Made by a program: the position numbers and the translations under genes
Notes under the pieces: generated by a model
Database searches by the model: none
Seen by the model: the letters and a program-made list of their open reading frames with translations, nothing else
What the model was told of the DNA's origin: nothing
Assembly: GCF_026625765.1 (NCBI RefSeq)
Contig: NZ_CP113062.1
Coordinates: 310,001 to 374,000, forward strand
Length of the DNA: 64,000 bases
DNA from: Frigoribacterium sp. SL97
Lineage (GTDB): Bacteria; Actinomycetota; Actinomycetes; Actinomycetales; Microbacteriaceae
Direction of reading: 5' to 3'
Shown: positions 8,375-17,234 of the stretch, piece by piece
Position numbering within the stretch: the first letter of the stretch is position 1
Layout: each line of letters opens with the position of its first letter

Positions 8375-8794
8375 TCAGCCGGCCTGTGCCGCGGCCGAGG
8401 GCACCGTCAGTTCACCGGTCACGTACTGGGCCACCCCGAAGCCGAACGACCAGTCCTGCGGACCGTTCTCGACGTAGCCGATGAAGACGTCCTCGCCGGC
8501 CACGCCCACGGCCTCGAGGCCTGAGGCGATGCGGGCGTACAGAGCCTGTTTCGCGCCGTCGGTGCGTCCCCGCTGGGTGAAGATCTGGATCATCACGACT
8601 CCGCCGGAGCGTTCGAAGCCGAGCCCGGCGTCCTGGGCGATGATGCGACCAGCCGGCAGTTCGTTGATCACCTGGAAGCGGTCGCGAGGCGGGATGCCGT
8701 AGACGTCGACGATCGCGTCGTGGACGGCGTCGGCGATCGCCGTGATCTGATCGGGGCTGCGACCGGGCAGGAGGTCGATGCGGACGAGGGGCAT
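8375..8794 (-). CDS. Tautomerase-family protein at the end of the iol operon
   Basis: 139 residues. Translation starts at ATG 8794 so that Pro2 becomes the N-terminal proline after Met removal, as the 4-oxalocrotonate tautomerase/MIF fold requires (MPLVRIDLLPGRS). Conserved features include RFQVINE in the middle and VMIQIFTQRGRTD. The second half (GYVENGPQDWSFGFGVAQYVTGEL) matches the longer tautomerase_3-like subgroup. Such enzymes use Pro1 as a base in keto-enol isomerisation. It is the last gene of the inositol operon, 112 bases after the iolH-like gene, so it may act on a cyclic or open-chain keto intermediate. That role is inference. Confidence 0.75.
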   Translation of the reverse strand: MPLVRIDLLPGRSPDQITAIADAVHDAIVDVYGIPPRDRFQVINELPAGRIIAQDAGLGFERSGGVVMIQIFTQRGRTDGAKQALYARIASGLEAVGVAGEDVFIGYVENGPQDWSFGFGVAQYVTGELTVPSAAAQAG

Positions 8795-8830
8795 GGGTTC
8801 TTCTTTCGTCGGGTGTGGTCGGGGATGGTG

Positions 8831-8893
8831 AGGTGCCGCAGGTGCCGCAGGTGCCGCAGGTGCCGCAGGGACCGCAGGGGCCGCAGGGGCCGG
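8831..8893. repeat. 9-bp tandem repeat (AGGTGCCGC)
   Basis: Four exact AGGTGCCGC units (8831-8866) are followed by three degenerate units (AGGGACCGC, AGGGGCCGC, AGGGGCCGG). The array lies between the iolH-like gene and the tautomerase gene, inside the operon transcript, so its length sets the spacing before the last cistron. Copy number is likely variable. Confidence 0.85.
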
Positions 8894-8906
8894 GCGGATC
8901 GGCGGC

Positions 8907-9788
8907 TCAGGCGCGCGCCGCGGCGTCGATGCGCGCCAGGATCTGCTCTCGTTGGTAGCGACTGACGCCGTCGACGGCTTCGTCCTCGGCGAAGACGCTC
9001 GAGACGGCGATCGTGTCGTCGCGATCGAAGAAGCCCAGCCCGTGCAGGCCGCCGAAGAAGCCGTCCCAGTCGACGTCACCGTCCCCGATCTTCAGGTGCT
9101 GGTGGACGCGGGCCGCGTTGCCGGGCGGATTGCTGATGTACCTCAGCCCGTGCGAGCGGCGGTGGTCGAACGTGTCGGCGATGTGGACGAGGCCGAGTGA
9201 CTGCCCCGCGGCGGCCATGATCCCGGCCATGTCGCCGCCGTAGTGGAAGGTGTGGCACGCGACGTAGGCGAGACCGACCTGCTTCGTGTTGAGGCCGCGG
9301 ATGACCCGGAGGGCCTCGAGTCCGTCCTCGACGAAGTCGTCCGGGTGCGGGTCGATGAACACGCGGATGCCCTCGCGTTCGAGGACGGGCAGCAACTCTT
9401 CCATCGACCAGTAGAACTGACGCTCGGATTCTTCGGACAGCTCGGGACGACCACTGAACTCGGTGTTGATCACCTCGACGCCGAGGCGGGCGGTGATCTC
9501 GATCACGCGCTTCCAGTGCTTGACGGCAGCCCGACGGGACTCCTCGTCGGGACCGGACCACCGCAGGACGGGCAGGACGGACGCGATCTCGACCCGCGCC
9601 TCCTTGCAGGCCGCCGCGAAGGCGTCGACGAGGTCGTCGTCGGCCTTCGGGTGCCGGAAGAACGGGATGAAGTCGCGGTGCGGGGTCAGCTGCAGGTGGT
9701 CGTACCCCAGTTCGGCGACCTTGGCGGGCAGTTCGAGCAACGAGTGGCTGTGGTGCAGCGGAGTGGGGTCGAGGGCGATCTTCACCAT
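8907..9788 (-). CDS. iolH: Xylose-isomerase-like TIM barrel, IolH type
   Basis: 293 residues, ATG 9788, three bases after the iolG stop. The N-terminus KIALDPTPLHHSHSL and the stretch LQLTPHRDFIPFF are characteristic of IolH-type proteins in inositol clusters. Divalent-metal ligands of the AP-endonuclease-2 fold are visible in NTEFSGRPE, FIDPHPDDF, LVHIADTFDH and SSVFAEDEA. IolH is thought to be a sugar-phosphate isomerase/epimerase of the pathway; its exact step is unsettled. An exact sense copy of the dispersed repeat (9591-9604) encodes KEARVEI at the end of an early helix. Confidence 0.8.
   Translation of the reverse strand: MVKIALDPTPLHHSHSLLELPAKVAELGYDHLQLTPHRDFIPFFRHPKADDDLVDAFAAACKEARVEIASVLPVLRWSGPDEESRRAAVKHWKRVIEITARLGVEVINTEFSGRPELSEESERQFYWSMEELLPVLEREGIRVFIDPHPDDFVEDGLEALRVIRGLNTKQVGLAYVACHTFHYGGDMAGIMAAAGQSLGLVHIADTFDHRRSHGLRYISNPPGNAARVHQHLKIGDGDVDWDGFFGGLHGLGFFDRDDTIAVSSVFAEDEAVDGVSRYQREQILARIDAAARA
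9591..9604 (-). repeat. Dispersed repeat, exact copy inside iolH-like gene
   Basis: Sense to the gene and in the same E-A-R-V frame as the other coding copies. It lies in a helix-to-strand turn of the TIM barrel rather than in a tail, so this copy could also have arisen by codon choice. Confidence 0.65.
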
Positions 9789-9791
9789 CGG

Positions 9792-10844
9792 TCACTCCCC
9801 CGGCGAGACGACGCCGGGCAGGTCGTAGAACGACGGCTTGGGCATCGCGTAGTCGACCTCGACGCGCCGACCGGTCTTCTGGGCCTCGACGCCGGCGGTG
9901 GCGACGACGCTCGCCAGGTAGCCGTCCCAGGCGCTCGGACCGTCGATGGTGCCGCGGTGCGCGGCGTCGACCCAGCGCTGCACCTGGGTGTCGTAGGCGG
10001 CGCCGAAGCGCTCCTTGAACGTCGGTGGCACGGCCACGGCCGACCGGGCGGCCGTGGTGAGCTGGAGCCCGGTCTCGCGCCCGATGGAGGCGACGCCGCT
10101 CTCGAAGACGGCGTCCGTGGTGACCTGGTAGCCGAACTGGATGTTGACGTTGATCTCGACGATCGCCATCGTGCCCGACTCGGTCTCGAGGATCACGAAC
10201 TGCGGCTCTCGGAGCCCCTCGGGCGCGAGCGAGTTGCGGCGGGGCTTCTTGACCTCGACCGCGACGATCGGCTCACCGGCGATGAAGGGGACGGCGTCGA
10301 TCTCGTGGATGACGGAGTCGAGGATGAGCATCTCTTCTGAGTAGCTCGGCGGGGTCGTGGCGTTGCGGTGGGCGCAGTGCAGCGCGAGCAGGGCGCCGTG
10401 CTCGCCGGACGCGACGAGGGCCCGGAGGTCTCGGTACCCCTGGTCGAAGCGACGCATGAAGCCGACCTGGATGTGCGGCCGGTCGAGCTTCTGCTCGGCC
10501 TCGAGCACGCGGAGCGAGGCGGCCTCGTCGGTGGTGAGGGGCTTCTCGCAGAGGATCGCCAGCCCGCGGTCGAGTGCGGGCAGGAGGACGGCCTCGTGGA
10601 GGAAGCCGGGGGTGGCGATGATGACGGCGTCGATCTCGGTGGCGGCGAGCGCCTCGTCGAAGTCGGCCGCGGTGATCGCGCCGGGGGCGGTCGCCGCCGC
10701 GGCGTCGGCACGAGCGGTGTCGGGGTCGACGACGGCGACGACGGTGGCCCCGCTGATGGTGGACGTGATGCGGGCGACGTGGTCGGCGCCCATCATGCCG
10801 GCACCGACGACGGCGACGCGGAGGTCGGGGGTTGTGGTGGTCAC
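9792..10844 (-). CDS. iolG: Inositol 2-dehydrogenase (Gfo/Idh/MocA family)
   Basis: 350 residues from GTG 10844, with AAGGAGAA upstream. The N-terminal Rossmann fold has VAVVGAGMMGADHVARI. The catalytic lysine motif is CEKPLT (about residue 95). The C-terminal domain holds the substrate Asp/His region LILDSVIHEIDAVPF, which is typical of myo-inositol dehydrogenases. It oxidises myo-inositol (or a stereoisomer) with NAD+ to scyllo-inosose, the first step of the pathway. Size and context fit IolG. Confidence 0.88.
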   Translation of the reverse strand: MTTTTPDLRVAVVGAGMMGADHVARITSTISGATVVAVVDPDTARADAAAATAPGAITAADFDEALAATEIDAVIIATPGFLHEAVLLPALDRGLAILCEKPLTTDEAASLRVLEAEQKLDRPHIQVGFMRRFDQGYRDLRALVASGEHGALLALHCAHRNATTPPSYSEEMLILDSVIHEIDAVPFIAGEPIVAVEVKKPRRNSLAPEGLREPQFVILETESGTMAIVEINVNIQFGYQVTTDAVFESGVASIGRETGLQLTTAARSAVAVPPTFKERFGAAYDTQVQRWVDAAHRGTIDGPSAWDGYLASVVATAGVEAQKTGRRVEVDYAMPKPSFYDLPGVVSPGE

Positions 10845-10884
10845 GGGTGTTCTCCTTCGGGGCGGGGGTGTCAGCGGCGGGACG

Positions 10885-11841
10885 TCAGACGAGACGGGAG
10901 CGAGGCGAGCAGCTCATGATGTGCTCACGCGTGCGGGTCGCGATCCCGAGGGGAAGGTCGATCGATTCGACCGGGAACATGTCCTGCTCGACGATGGCGA
11001 AGATCTCGGGATCGATGCGGCTGACCGCGTCGAGCACCGGGGCCAGCTCGGGCACGCCTCGGGGCGGCTCGACCATGACCCCCTGCGCGACCGCGTCCCC
11101 GAAGGGCACGTCGTTCTTGAGTACGGTGAACCGCAGGTCGGAGTCGACCTGCTTGAGGTGCAGGTAACCGATGCGGTCGGGGTACTCCTCGACGAGGCGC
11201 ACGGAGTCACCGCCGTAGTAGGCGAAGTGCCCGGTGTCGAGGCACAGGTTCGTGTAGCGCACGTCGGTCTCGGCCAGGAACCGCTCGGTCTCTCGGTACG
11301 TACCGACGTGGCTGTCCGCGTGGGTGTGGAACTGCTGCCTGACGCCGAATTCTTCGAGGAGCGCCTTGCCGAGCTTGTCGTGGCCGGCGCCGAGCGCCGC
11401 CCACTGGTCGTCGGTGAGGGTGCGGGCCTCGAGTACCTCGCTCGTGGCGTCGCTGCGCCAGAGGTCGGGGATGACGACGAGGTGCTCGGCACCGAGCTCC
11501 GAGGCGAGGCCGGCGACGGCGAGCGCTTGGTCCCACGCGCGTCGCCACTGGTCGTCGCCCTTGTGGAACCCGGTGAAGACCGTCCCGGCGGAGAGCTTGA
11601 GGTCGCGCCGACCGAGCTCGTCCTCGAGCTGGTGGGGGTCGGTCGGCAGGTACCCGTAGGGGCCCAGTTCGATCCAGTGGTAGCCCGCCTGCTGGACCTC
11701 GTCGAGGAACCGCGGCCAGGGGATCTGACCGGGGTGCTCGGGGAACCAGACGCCCCACGAGTCGGGTGCGGTCCCGATGCGGAGCCCGTGCCCGCCCGGA
11801 CCGGTGGGCGTGGCGTCGGGGTCGGTGACGGTGTCGGTCAT
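10885..11841 (-). CDS. iolE: Inosose dehydratase-like TIM barrel (IolE-like)
   Basis: 318 residues, ATG 11841 with GAAAGGC upstream. The opening LRIGTAPDSWGVWFPEHPG and WIELGPYGYLPTDP are typical of actinobacterial IolE-like xylose-isomerase-fold proteins. Metal ligand positions are visible in QFHTHADSHVG, LDTGHFAYYGGD, YLHLKQVD and AIVEQDMFP. IolE dehydrates scyllo-inosose to 3D-trihydroxycyclohexane-1,2-dione. It lies between iolD and iolG, as in other iol operons. A different barrel activity (isomerase) cannot be excluded from sequence alone. Confidence 0.78.
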   Translation of the reverse strand: MTDTVTDPDATPTGPGGHGLRIGTAPDSWGVWFPEHPGQIPWPRFLDEVQQAGYHWIELGPYGYLPTDPHQLEDELGRRDLKLSAGTVFTGFHKGDDQWRRAWDQALAVAGLASELGAEHLVVIPDLWRSDATSEVLEARTLTDDQWAALGAGHDKLGKALLEEFGVRQQFHTHADSHVGTYRETERFLAETDVRYTNLCLDTGHFAYYGGDSVRLVEEYPDRIGYLHLKQVDSDLRFTVLKNDVPFGDAVAQGVMVEPPRGVPELAPVLDAVSRIDPEIFAIVEQDMFPVESIDLPLGIATRTREHIMSCSPRSRLV

Positions 11842-11885
11842 GGCGGCGGTGCCTTTCGAGAGGGTGCGGGTGAGGTGTGGCGGTG

Positions 11886-13784
11886 TCAGCCGAGCAGCGG
11901 GCGTTGCGCGGCCCGCTGCTGGCGGTAGTCGGCCAGGGCGGCCGCGGTGCTGTCGAGGGTCGAGACCTGCGCGACCGGGACGTCCCACCAGCCCTCGCCG
12001 TCCGGGGCGTAGACGAGCGGATCGCTGTTCACGTGGATGAGCGTGCTGGTCGACGACGCCTTGGCCGCGGCGAGGGCTGCGGAGAGGTCGGCGACCGCGT
12101 TCGGCGTCGGTTCCACCTCGACGACGTCGAGCCCGTAGCTGCGGGCGTTCATCGCGAGGTCGACGGGCAGCACCTCGGTGCCCTGGAAGTCGAGGGAGTC
12201 GGGATCGAGCTTGCGGTAGAGCGTGCCGAAGCGTTCGGCCCCGACGGTCTCGGAGAGGTGGCCGATCGAGGCGTAGCCGTGGTTCTGGATGAGCACCACG
12301 ATGATCTTGATGCCTTCGGCGACCGCGGTGACCAGTTCGGTGTGCAGCATGAGGTACGAGCCGTCACCGACCATGACGATGACGTCGCGGTCGGGTGCAC
12401 CCCTCTTGACGCCGAGGCCACCGGCGATCTCGTAGCCCATGCACGAGAACGCGTACTCGACGTGGTACCCGAGCGGGTCGCGGACCCGCCACAGCTTGTG
12501 CAGGTCGCCCGGCAACGACCCGGCCGCCTGGACCACGACGTCGGTGGGGTCGCTGGCCGCCTGGACGGCGCCGATGATCTCGGGCTGGCCGGGCAGGGCC
12601 AGCCCGGACGGCTGGAAGGCCTCGTCGACGAGGACGTCCCACCTCGCCTTCTCGGTGGCCACGCGAGCGGAGTGCTCGTCGGGTACCCGATGCCCCGCGA
12701 GCGCCTCGGCGAGGGCGTCGAGCGTCTCGCGGGCGTCGGCGACGACGGGTAGCTGGGAGCCGTGCTTGTAGGCGTCGAACGACGTGACGTTGACGTTGAC
12801 GAACCGCACGTCGGAGTCCTGGAAGGCCGTCCGGGAGGCGGTGGTGAAGTCGCTGTACCGCGTGCCGATGCCGATGACGAGGTCCGCCTCGGCGGCGATG
12901 CGGTTCGCGGCCGTCGTGCCGGTGGCACCGATGCCCCCGAGGTACTGCGGGTGGTCCCAGGCGAGGGACCCTCCGCCGGCCTGCGTCGTGCCGACGGGGA
13001 TGCCGGTCGCCCGGGCGAAGGCGTCGAGCTGTTGCTCGGCGCCCGAGTAGAGGACTCCGCCGCCGGCGACGACGACGGGGCGCTTCGCGGCCTTGATCGC
13101 GGCGACGGCGCGTTCGAGCGGTCCCCGCTCGGGGACGGGGCGCCTGACGTGCCACTCGCGGGGTTGCAGGAACTCGTCGGGCACGTCCAACCACTCGGCC
13201 TGGACGTCCTCGGGCAGGGCGATCGTGACCGCGCCGGTCTCGGCCGGGTCGGTCAGCACGCGCATCGCGGCGAGCGCGACCGAGAAGAGCTGCTCGGGCC
13301 GGTCGATGCGGTCGAAGAACCGCGACAGCGGCCGGAACGCGTCGGTCACCTGCAAGGACGTGTCGTGGGGCAGCTCGATCTGCTGCAGCACCGGGTCGCT
13401 GACCCGGGTGGCGAAGGTGTCGCTCGGCAACAGCAGGGCCGGCAGCCGGTTCGTCGTCGCGAGCGCGGCCGCGGTGAGCATGTTGGCGGCACCGGGACCG
13501 ACGGAGGCGGTGCTGGCGTAGGTCGCGCGCCTCCGGTGCATGCGGGCGTAGCCCACGGCCTGGTGGACCATCGCCTGTTCGTTGCGGGCCTGCAGGTACG
13601 GCATGAGCCCCGGACGGTCCACGTGGTACTGCTTGAGCGCCTGGCCGACCCCGGCCACGTTGCCGTGGCCGAAGATGCCGAACATGCCCGGGATCGTGCG
13701 CTCTCGCACGTCGCCGTCGACGGTCCACTGGTTGGCGAGGAACTCGACGAGTGCCTGGCCGACGGTGAGTCTCTTCGTCGTCAT
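11886..13784 (-). CDS. iolD: 3D-(3,5/4)-trihydroxycyclohexane-1,2-dione hydrolase, ThDP-dependent
   Basis: 632 residues, ATG 13784 with GAAAGGA upstream. The start overlaps the iolB stop as ATGA, so the two are translationally coupled. The protein has the three-domain fold of acetolactate-synthase-like enzymes. The ThDP-binding motif is VGDGSYLML followed by VVLIQNHGYASIGHL. The N-terminal domain carries FGIFGHGNVAGVGQAL, diagnostic for IolD. The enzyme cleaves the cyclic dione ring to 5-deoxy-glucuronate. The length is typical of the family. Confidence 0.92.
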   Translation of the reverse strand: MTTKRLTVGQALVEFLANQWTVDGDVRERTIPGMFGIFGHGNVAGVGQALKQYHVDRPGLMPYLQARNEQAMVHQAVGYARMHRRRATYASTASVGPGAANMLTAAALATTNRLPALLLPSDTFATRVSDPVLQQIELPHDTSLQVTDAFRPLSRFFDRIDRPEQLFSVALAAMRVLTDPAETGAVTIALPEDVQAEWLDVPDEFLQPREWHVRRPVPERGPLERAVAAIKAAKRPVVVAGGGVLYSGAEQQLDAFARATGIPVGTTQAGGGSLAWDHPQYLGGIGATGTTAANRIAAEADLVIGIGTRYSDFTTASRTAFQDSDVRFVNVNVTSFDAYKHGSQLPVVADARETLDALAEALAGHRVPDEHSARVATEKARWDVLVDEAFQPSGLALPGQPEIIGAVQAASDPTDVVVQAAGSLPGDLHKLWRVRDPLGYHVEYAFSCMGYEIAGGLGVKRGAPDRDVIVMVGDGSYLMLHTELVTAVAEGIKIIVVLIQNHGYASIGHLSETVGAERFGTLYRKLDPDSLDFQGTEVLPVDLAMNARSYGLDVVEVEPTPNAVADLSAALAAAKASSTSTLIHVNSDPLVYAPDGEGWWDVPVAQVSTLDSTAAALADYRQQRAAQRPLLG

Positions 13785-14707
13785 CGACGCGGTCCTTTCG
13801 AGGGAGCGGTGGGGAGGTAGGGCAGCCGGGGGTCGGGGGCCTGGGACTCCCAGCCGGCACGGACCCACCCGTGGGCGGGGTCGTCGGTGATCAGCCAGGC
13901 GCGCTCGGGGTCAGGCCCAGCCATGACGTTGAGGTAGTAGAGGTCGTAGCCCGGGGCGGCGACGGCGGGGCCGTGGTACCCGTGCGGGACGAGGGCGACG
14001 TCGCCCGTGCGGACCAGCTCGTTCACGTCGATCGGCCCCGCAGGTGAGCCGTACGTGGCGAACATGCCGAACGGGTCGGCCTGCTCGGGGGCATCGAGGC
14101 CGCGACCGACGGCGGATTCGAAGTAGTAGATCTCTTCGAGGCGGGACTCGGTGCCGGGAACGGCCTCGTCGTGCTTGTGCGGCGGGTAGGACGACCAGTT
14201 CTCGGCGGGGGTCACGACCTCGCAGACGATGAGCTTCTGAGCGTGCAGCCCGTCCGGGGTGCCGAAGTTGTGCACCTGACGGGTCGCCCGGCCGGCACCG
14301 CGGATCTCGACGGGGATGTCGTCGCGACGGAGCACCTGCACGTCGAGCACCTGGTCGGCCGGTGCCTCGGCGACCGCGACCCGACCGTGCCCGGTGACCA
14401 CCGCCTCCGTCCGAACGCCCAGGTAGGCGACGTCGGCCGGCCCGTCGAAGACGGACGCCCGCCCGGCGAGCTCGACGGTGCCCGACCCACCTCGGTCGTC
14501 ACTCCACTCGATCACGACGTCACCGGCCAACGGCACCACCATGCGCTCGACCCCGCCGGCGGCGAGGGTCGACGAGACGCCGTCTCGGAGCTCGCCGATG
14601 CGCAGGCCGGTGTGCTGCCAGCCGGCGAGGTCGCCGTCGACGACGGTCTGCCAGCCGTCGCGGGTCAGGTCGCCGCGGGGGAAGAACCAGCGGGGTTCGT
14701 CGTTCAT
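13781..14707 (-). CDS. iolB: 5-deoxy-glucuronate isomerase
   Basis: 308 residues from ATG 14707, with GAGGTGG upstream. It is a double cupin of the KduI/IolB type: TRQVHNFG, LIVCEVVTPAENWSSYPPHKHDE and EEIYYFES carry the metal-binding His/Glu set, and VPHGYHGPAVAAPGYDLYYLNVMAG is the IolB C-terminal signature. It isomerises 5-deoxy-D-glucuronate to 2-deoxy-5-keto-D-gluconate. Its TGA overlaps the iolD start by four bases. Confidence 0.92.
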   Translation of the reverse strand: MNDEPRWFFPRGDLTRDGWQTVVDGDLAGWQHTGLRIGELRDGVSSTLAAGGVERMVVPLAGDVVIEWSDDRGGSGTVELAGRASVFDGPADVAYLGVRTEAVVTGHGRVAVAEAPADQVLDVQVLRRDDIPVEIRGAGRATRQVHNFGTPDGLHAQKLIVCEVVTPAENWSSYPPHKHDEAVPGTESRLEEIYYFESAVGRGLDAPEQADPFGMFATYGSPAGPIDVNELVRTGDVALVPHGYHGPAVAAPGYDLYYLNVMAGPDPERAWLITDDPAHGWVRAGWESQAPDPRLPYLPTAPSKGPRR

Positions 14708-14781
14708 GTCGTCCACCTCATCATCGAGCGGAGCGGCCCGGGGGCCGCGGGGTACTGCCTGGGGACAGATCGGGTGTGCCG

Positions 14782-16314
14782 TCAGTTCTGGGGGAAGCCC
14801 AGGTCGACGCCGCCGTGGCTGGGGTCGAGCCACCGGGACGTGATGGCCTTCTCGCGGGTGAAGAACTCGAAGCCCTGCAGGCCGTAGGCCTTGTCCGAAC
14901 CGAAGATGCTGTCCTTGAAGCCGCCGAACGAGTAGTAGGCGACGGGCACCGGGATGGGCACGTTGATGCCGATCATCCCGACCTCGATCTCGGCCTGGAA
15001 ACGCCGCGCCGCGCCTCCGTCGTTGGTGAAGATCGCCGTTCCGTTGCCGTAGGCACCGGCGTTGATGAGGGCGACGCCCTCGTCGTAGGACGCGACGCGC
15101 ACGATCGACAGCACCGGCCCGAAGATCTCTTCGGTGTAGACGCGGCTCGTGAGCGGCACCTTGTCGATCAGGGTGGGCCCGAGCCAGAAGCCGTCGGCCT
15201 CGCCGTCGACCTCGATGCCCCGACCGTCGACGACGACGTCGGCTCCGTCGTCGAGGGCGATGTCGATGTAGCTCGCGACCTTGTCACGGTGCTGTTCGGT
15301 GACGAGGGGACCCATGTCGCAGCTGCGGCGACCGTCTCCGACGGTGAGGCCGGCCATGCGCGAGGTGATCTTCTCGATCAGCTCGTCGGCCACGGGTTCG
15401 ACCGCGACCACCACGCTGATGGCCATGCAGCGCTCACCGGCCGAGCCGAACCCGGCGTTGATCGCACTGTCGGCGACGAGGTCGAGGTCGGCGTCGGGTA
15501 GGACGAGCATGTGGTTCTTGGCTCCGCCGAGGGCCTGGACGCGCTTGCCGTGCTTGGCGGCGGTCTCGTAGATGTACTGGGCGATGGGCGTCGACCCGAC
15601 GAACGAGATGCTCTTGACGTCGGGGTGTTCGAGCAGACCGTCGACGGCCTCCTTGTCGCCGTGGAGGACGTTGAAGACGCCCTCGGGCAGGCCGGCCTCG
15701 GCGAAGAGGCGGGCGAGGAAGATGGCGCTCGACGGGTCTTTCTCGGACGGCTTCAGGACGACGGTGTTGCCGACGGCGATGGCGATCGGGAAGAACCACA
15801 TCGGCACCATGGCCGGGAAGTTGAAGGGGCTGATGATGCCGACCACGCCGAGCGGCGCCTTGGTCGAGTAGACGTCGACCCCGGTGGACACCTGCTGCGA
15901 GAACTCGCCCTTGATCAGGTGGGGGAACCCGGTCGCCAGCTCGACGACCTCGAGGCCGCGGGTGATCTCGCCGAGGGCGTCGCTCAACACCTTGCCGTGC
16001 TCGCTCGTGAGGATCTCGGCGAGCTCGCCCTTGCGCTCGTTGAGCAGCTCACGGAAACGGAACATGATCTGCTGGCGCTTCGTGATCGAGAGGTCGCGCC
16101 AGGCGGGGAACGCGCGGTGGGCCGAGGCGACGGCGGCCTCGATCTCGGAGGCGTCGGCGAGCGAGACGTCCTTCGTCGCGACGCCGAGGGCCGGGTCGTA
16201 GACGGGCGCGGTGCGGCCGCTCGTGCCGGGCACCTCGACATTGTCGATCCAGTGCGCGACCAGGGGGCGATCGGTGGCGGTGGTGCCGGTGTGCGTGCTG
16301 GTGGTGCTGGTCAT
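14782..16314 (-). CDS. iolA: CoA-acylating (methyl)malonate-semialdehyde dehydrogenase
   Basis: 510 residues. It has the aldehyde-dehydrogenase fold with the family motif GFGSAGERCMAISVVVAVE, including the catalytic Cys, and FNFPAMVPMWFFPIAIA early in the protein as in MmsA/IolA. It converts malonate semialdehyde from the last inositol step, and possibly methylmalonate semialdehyde from valine, to acetyl- or propionyl-CoA. ATG 16314 overlaps the stop of the upstream aldolase gene as ATGA, so translation is coupled. Confidence 0.92.
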   Translation of the reverse strand: MTSTTSTHTGTTATDRPLVAHWIDNVEVPGTSGRTAPVYDPALGVATKDVSLADASEIEAAVASAHRAFPAWRDLSITKRQQIMFRFRELLNERKGELAEILTSEHGKVLSDALGEITRGLEVVELATGFPHLIKGEFSQQVSTGVDVYSTKAPLGVVGIISPFNFPAMVPMWFFPIAIAVGNTVVLKPSEKDPSSAIFLARLFAEAGLPEGVFNVLHGDKEAVDGLLEHPDVKSISFVGSTPIAQYIYETAAKHGKRVQALGGAKNHMLVLPDADLDLVADSAINAGFGSAGERCMAISVVVAVEPVADELIEKITSRMAGLTVGDGRRSCDMGPLVTEQHRDKVASYIDIALDDGADVVVDGRGIEVDGEADGFWLGPTLIDKVPLTSRVYTEEIFGPVLSIVRVASYDEGVALINAGAYGNGTAIFTNDGGAARRFQAEIEVGMIGINVPIPVPVAYYSFGGFKDSIFGSDKAYGLQGFEFFTREKAITSRWLDPSHGGVDLGFPQN

Positions 16315-17234
16315 CGTTCTGCCGATCCGTTCGTGGTCGAGGGTGGGTGGACGAGCCCGGCCGCGTGGTCCACGGCTGCGGCGACGTCGTCGTCGCTCGG
16401 GTAGAGCAGGGTGCGCCCGACGACGAGCCCACGGACGCCCGGGAGCGCGAGGGCCGCGGCCCAGCGGGCGTAGGTGTCGGCCGGGTCGACGGCGGGGTCA
16501 CCGCCCAGCAGCAGGGTGGGCAGGGTCGTCGCCGCCATGACGCGTTCCATGTCGTCGACGACGGGCAGCTTGAGCCAGCTGTAGGCGGAGGATTCGCCCA
16601 GGCCCGACGCGATGGCGACCGACTTGATGACGGCGTCGGCCGTCAGGTCGTTCGTCACCCGTCCGTCGACCCACGAACTCATGAAGGGCTCGAGCATGAT
16701 CGGGAGGCGCAGCCTGGCCGACTCGGTCACCGCGCGTGCGGTCGCGGCCAGCGTGGAGGCCGTGCCGGGGTCGTCGAGGGCGACGCGCACGAGCAGCTTG
16801 GCGAAGTCGAACCGGGAGTCGGCGATCGACGCGGCCGAGTACGCGGTGAACCGGTCGTCCAGCTCGAACGTGGCGCCCTGGAGACCACCGCGGTTCATGC
16901 TGCCGACGACGACCTTGCCGTCGAGCGCGCCGAGCAGGGCGAGGTCCTCGAGGATGTCGGGCGTCCCGAGCACCCCGTCGACGCCGGGTCGGCCGAGGGC
17001 GACGACCAGGCGACGGAGGAGGTCGTACCGGTCGGCCATGGCGCTCGAGTCGCCTCGGACGCCGAGGGCACCCCGGGCGGGGTGATCCGCCGCGACGATG
17101 AAGAGGCGTCCGTCCGCACCCAGCGGTGCGGGTCGCGTCCGGGCGGCGAGGATCTCGGCCACCCGGTGCGGCTCGGCGGCCCGGAGGGTTCGGAGGCGCT
17201 CGAAGTCGAGGACCGGGGCGGTGCGATCAGACAT
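16311..17234 (-). CDS. DeoC/LacD-like aldolase of actinobacterial iol clusters
   Basis: 307 residues; ATG 17234 is preceded by CAGGAGGCGCACC, an excellent Shine-Dalgarno. Visible motifs include FIVAADHPARGALGV near the N-terminus and IMLEPFMSSWVDGRV, LKLPVVDDMERVM and TLLLGGDP further on. These fit the beta/alpha-barrel family found next to iolC in corynebacterial inositol clusters. It most likely replaces IolJ by cleaving 2-deoxy-5-keto-D-gluconate 6-phosphate to DHAP and malonate semialdehyde. No other aldolase gene is in the operon, which supports that role. It overlaps iolC by eight bases. Confidence 0.75.
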   Translation of the reverse strand: MSDRTAPVLDFERLRTLRAAEPHRVAEILAARTRPAPLGADGRLFIVAADHPARGALGVRGDSSAMADRYDLLRRLVVALGRPGVDGVLGTPDILEDLALLGALDGKVVVGSMNRGGLQGATFELDDRFTAYSAASIADSRFDFAKLLVRVALDDPGTASTLAATARAVTESARLRLPIMLEPFMSSWVDGRVTNDLTADAVIKSVAIASGLGESSAYSWLKLPVVDDMERVMAATTLPTLLLGGDPAVDPADTYARWAAALALPGVRGLVVGRTLLYPSDDDVAAAVDHAAGLVHPPSTTNGSAER

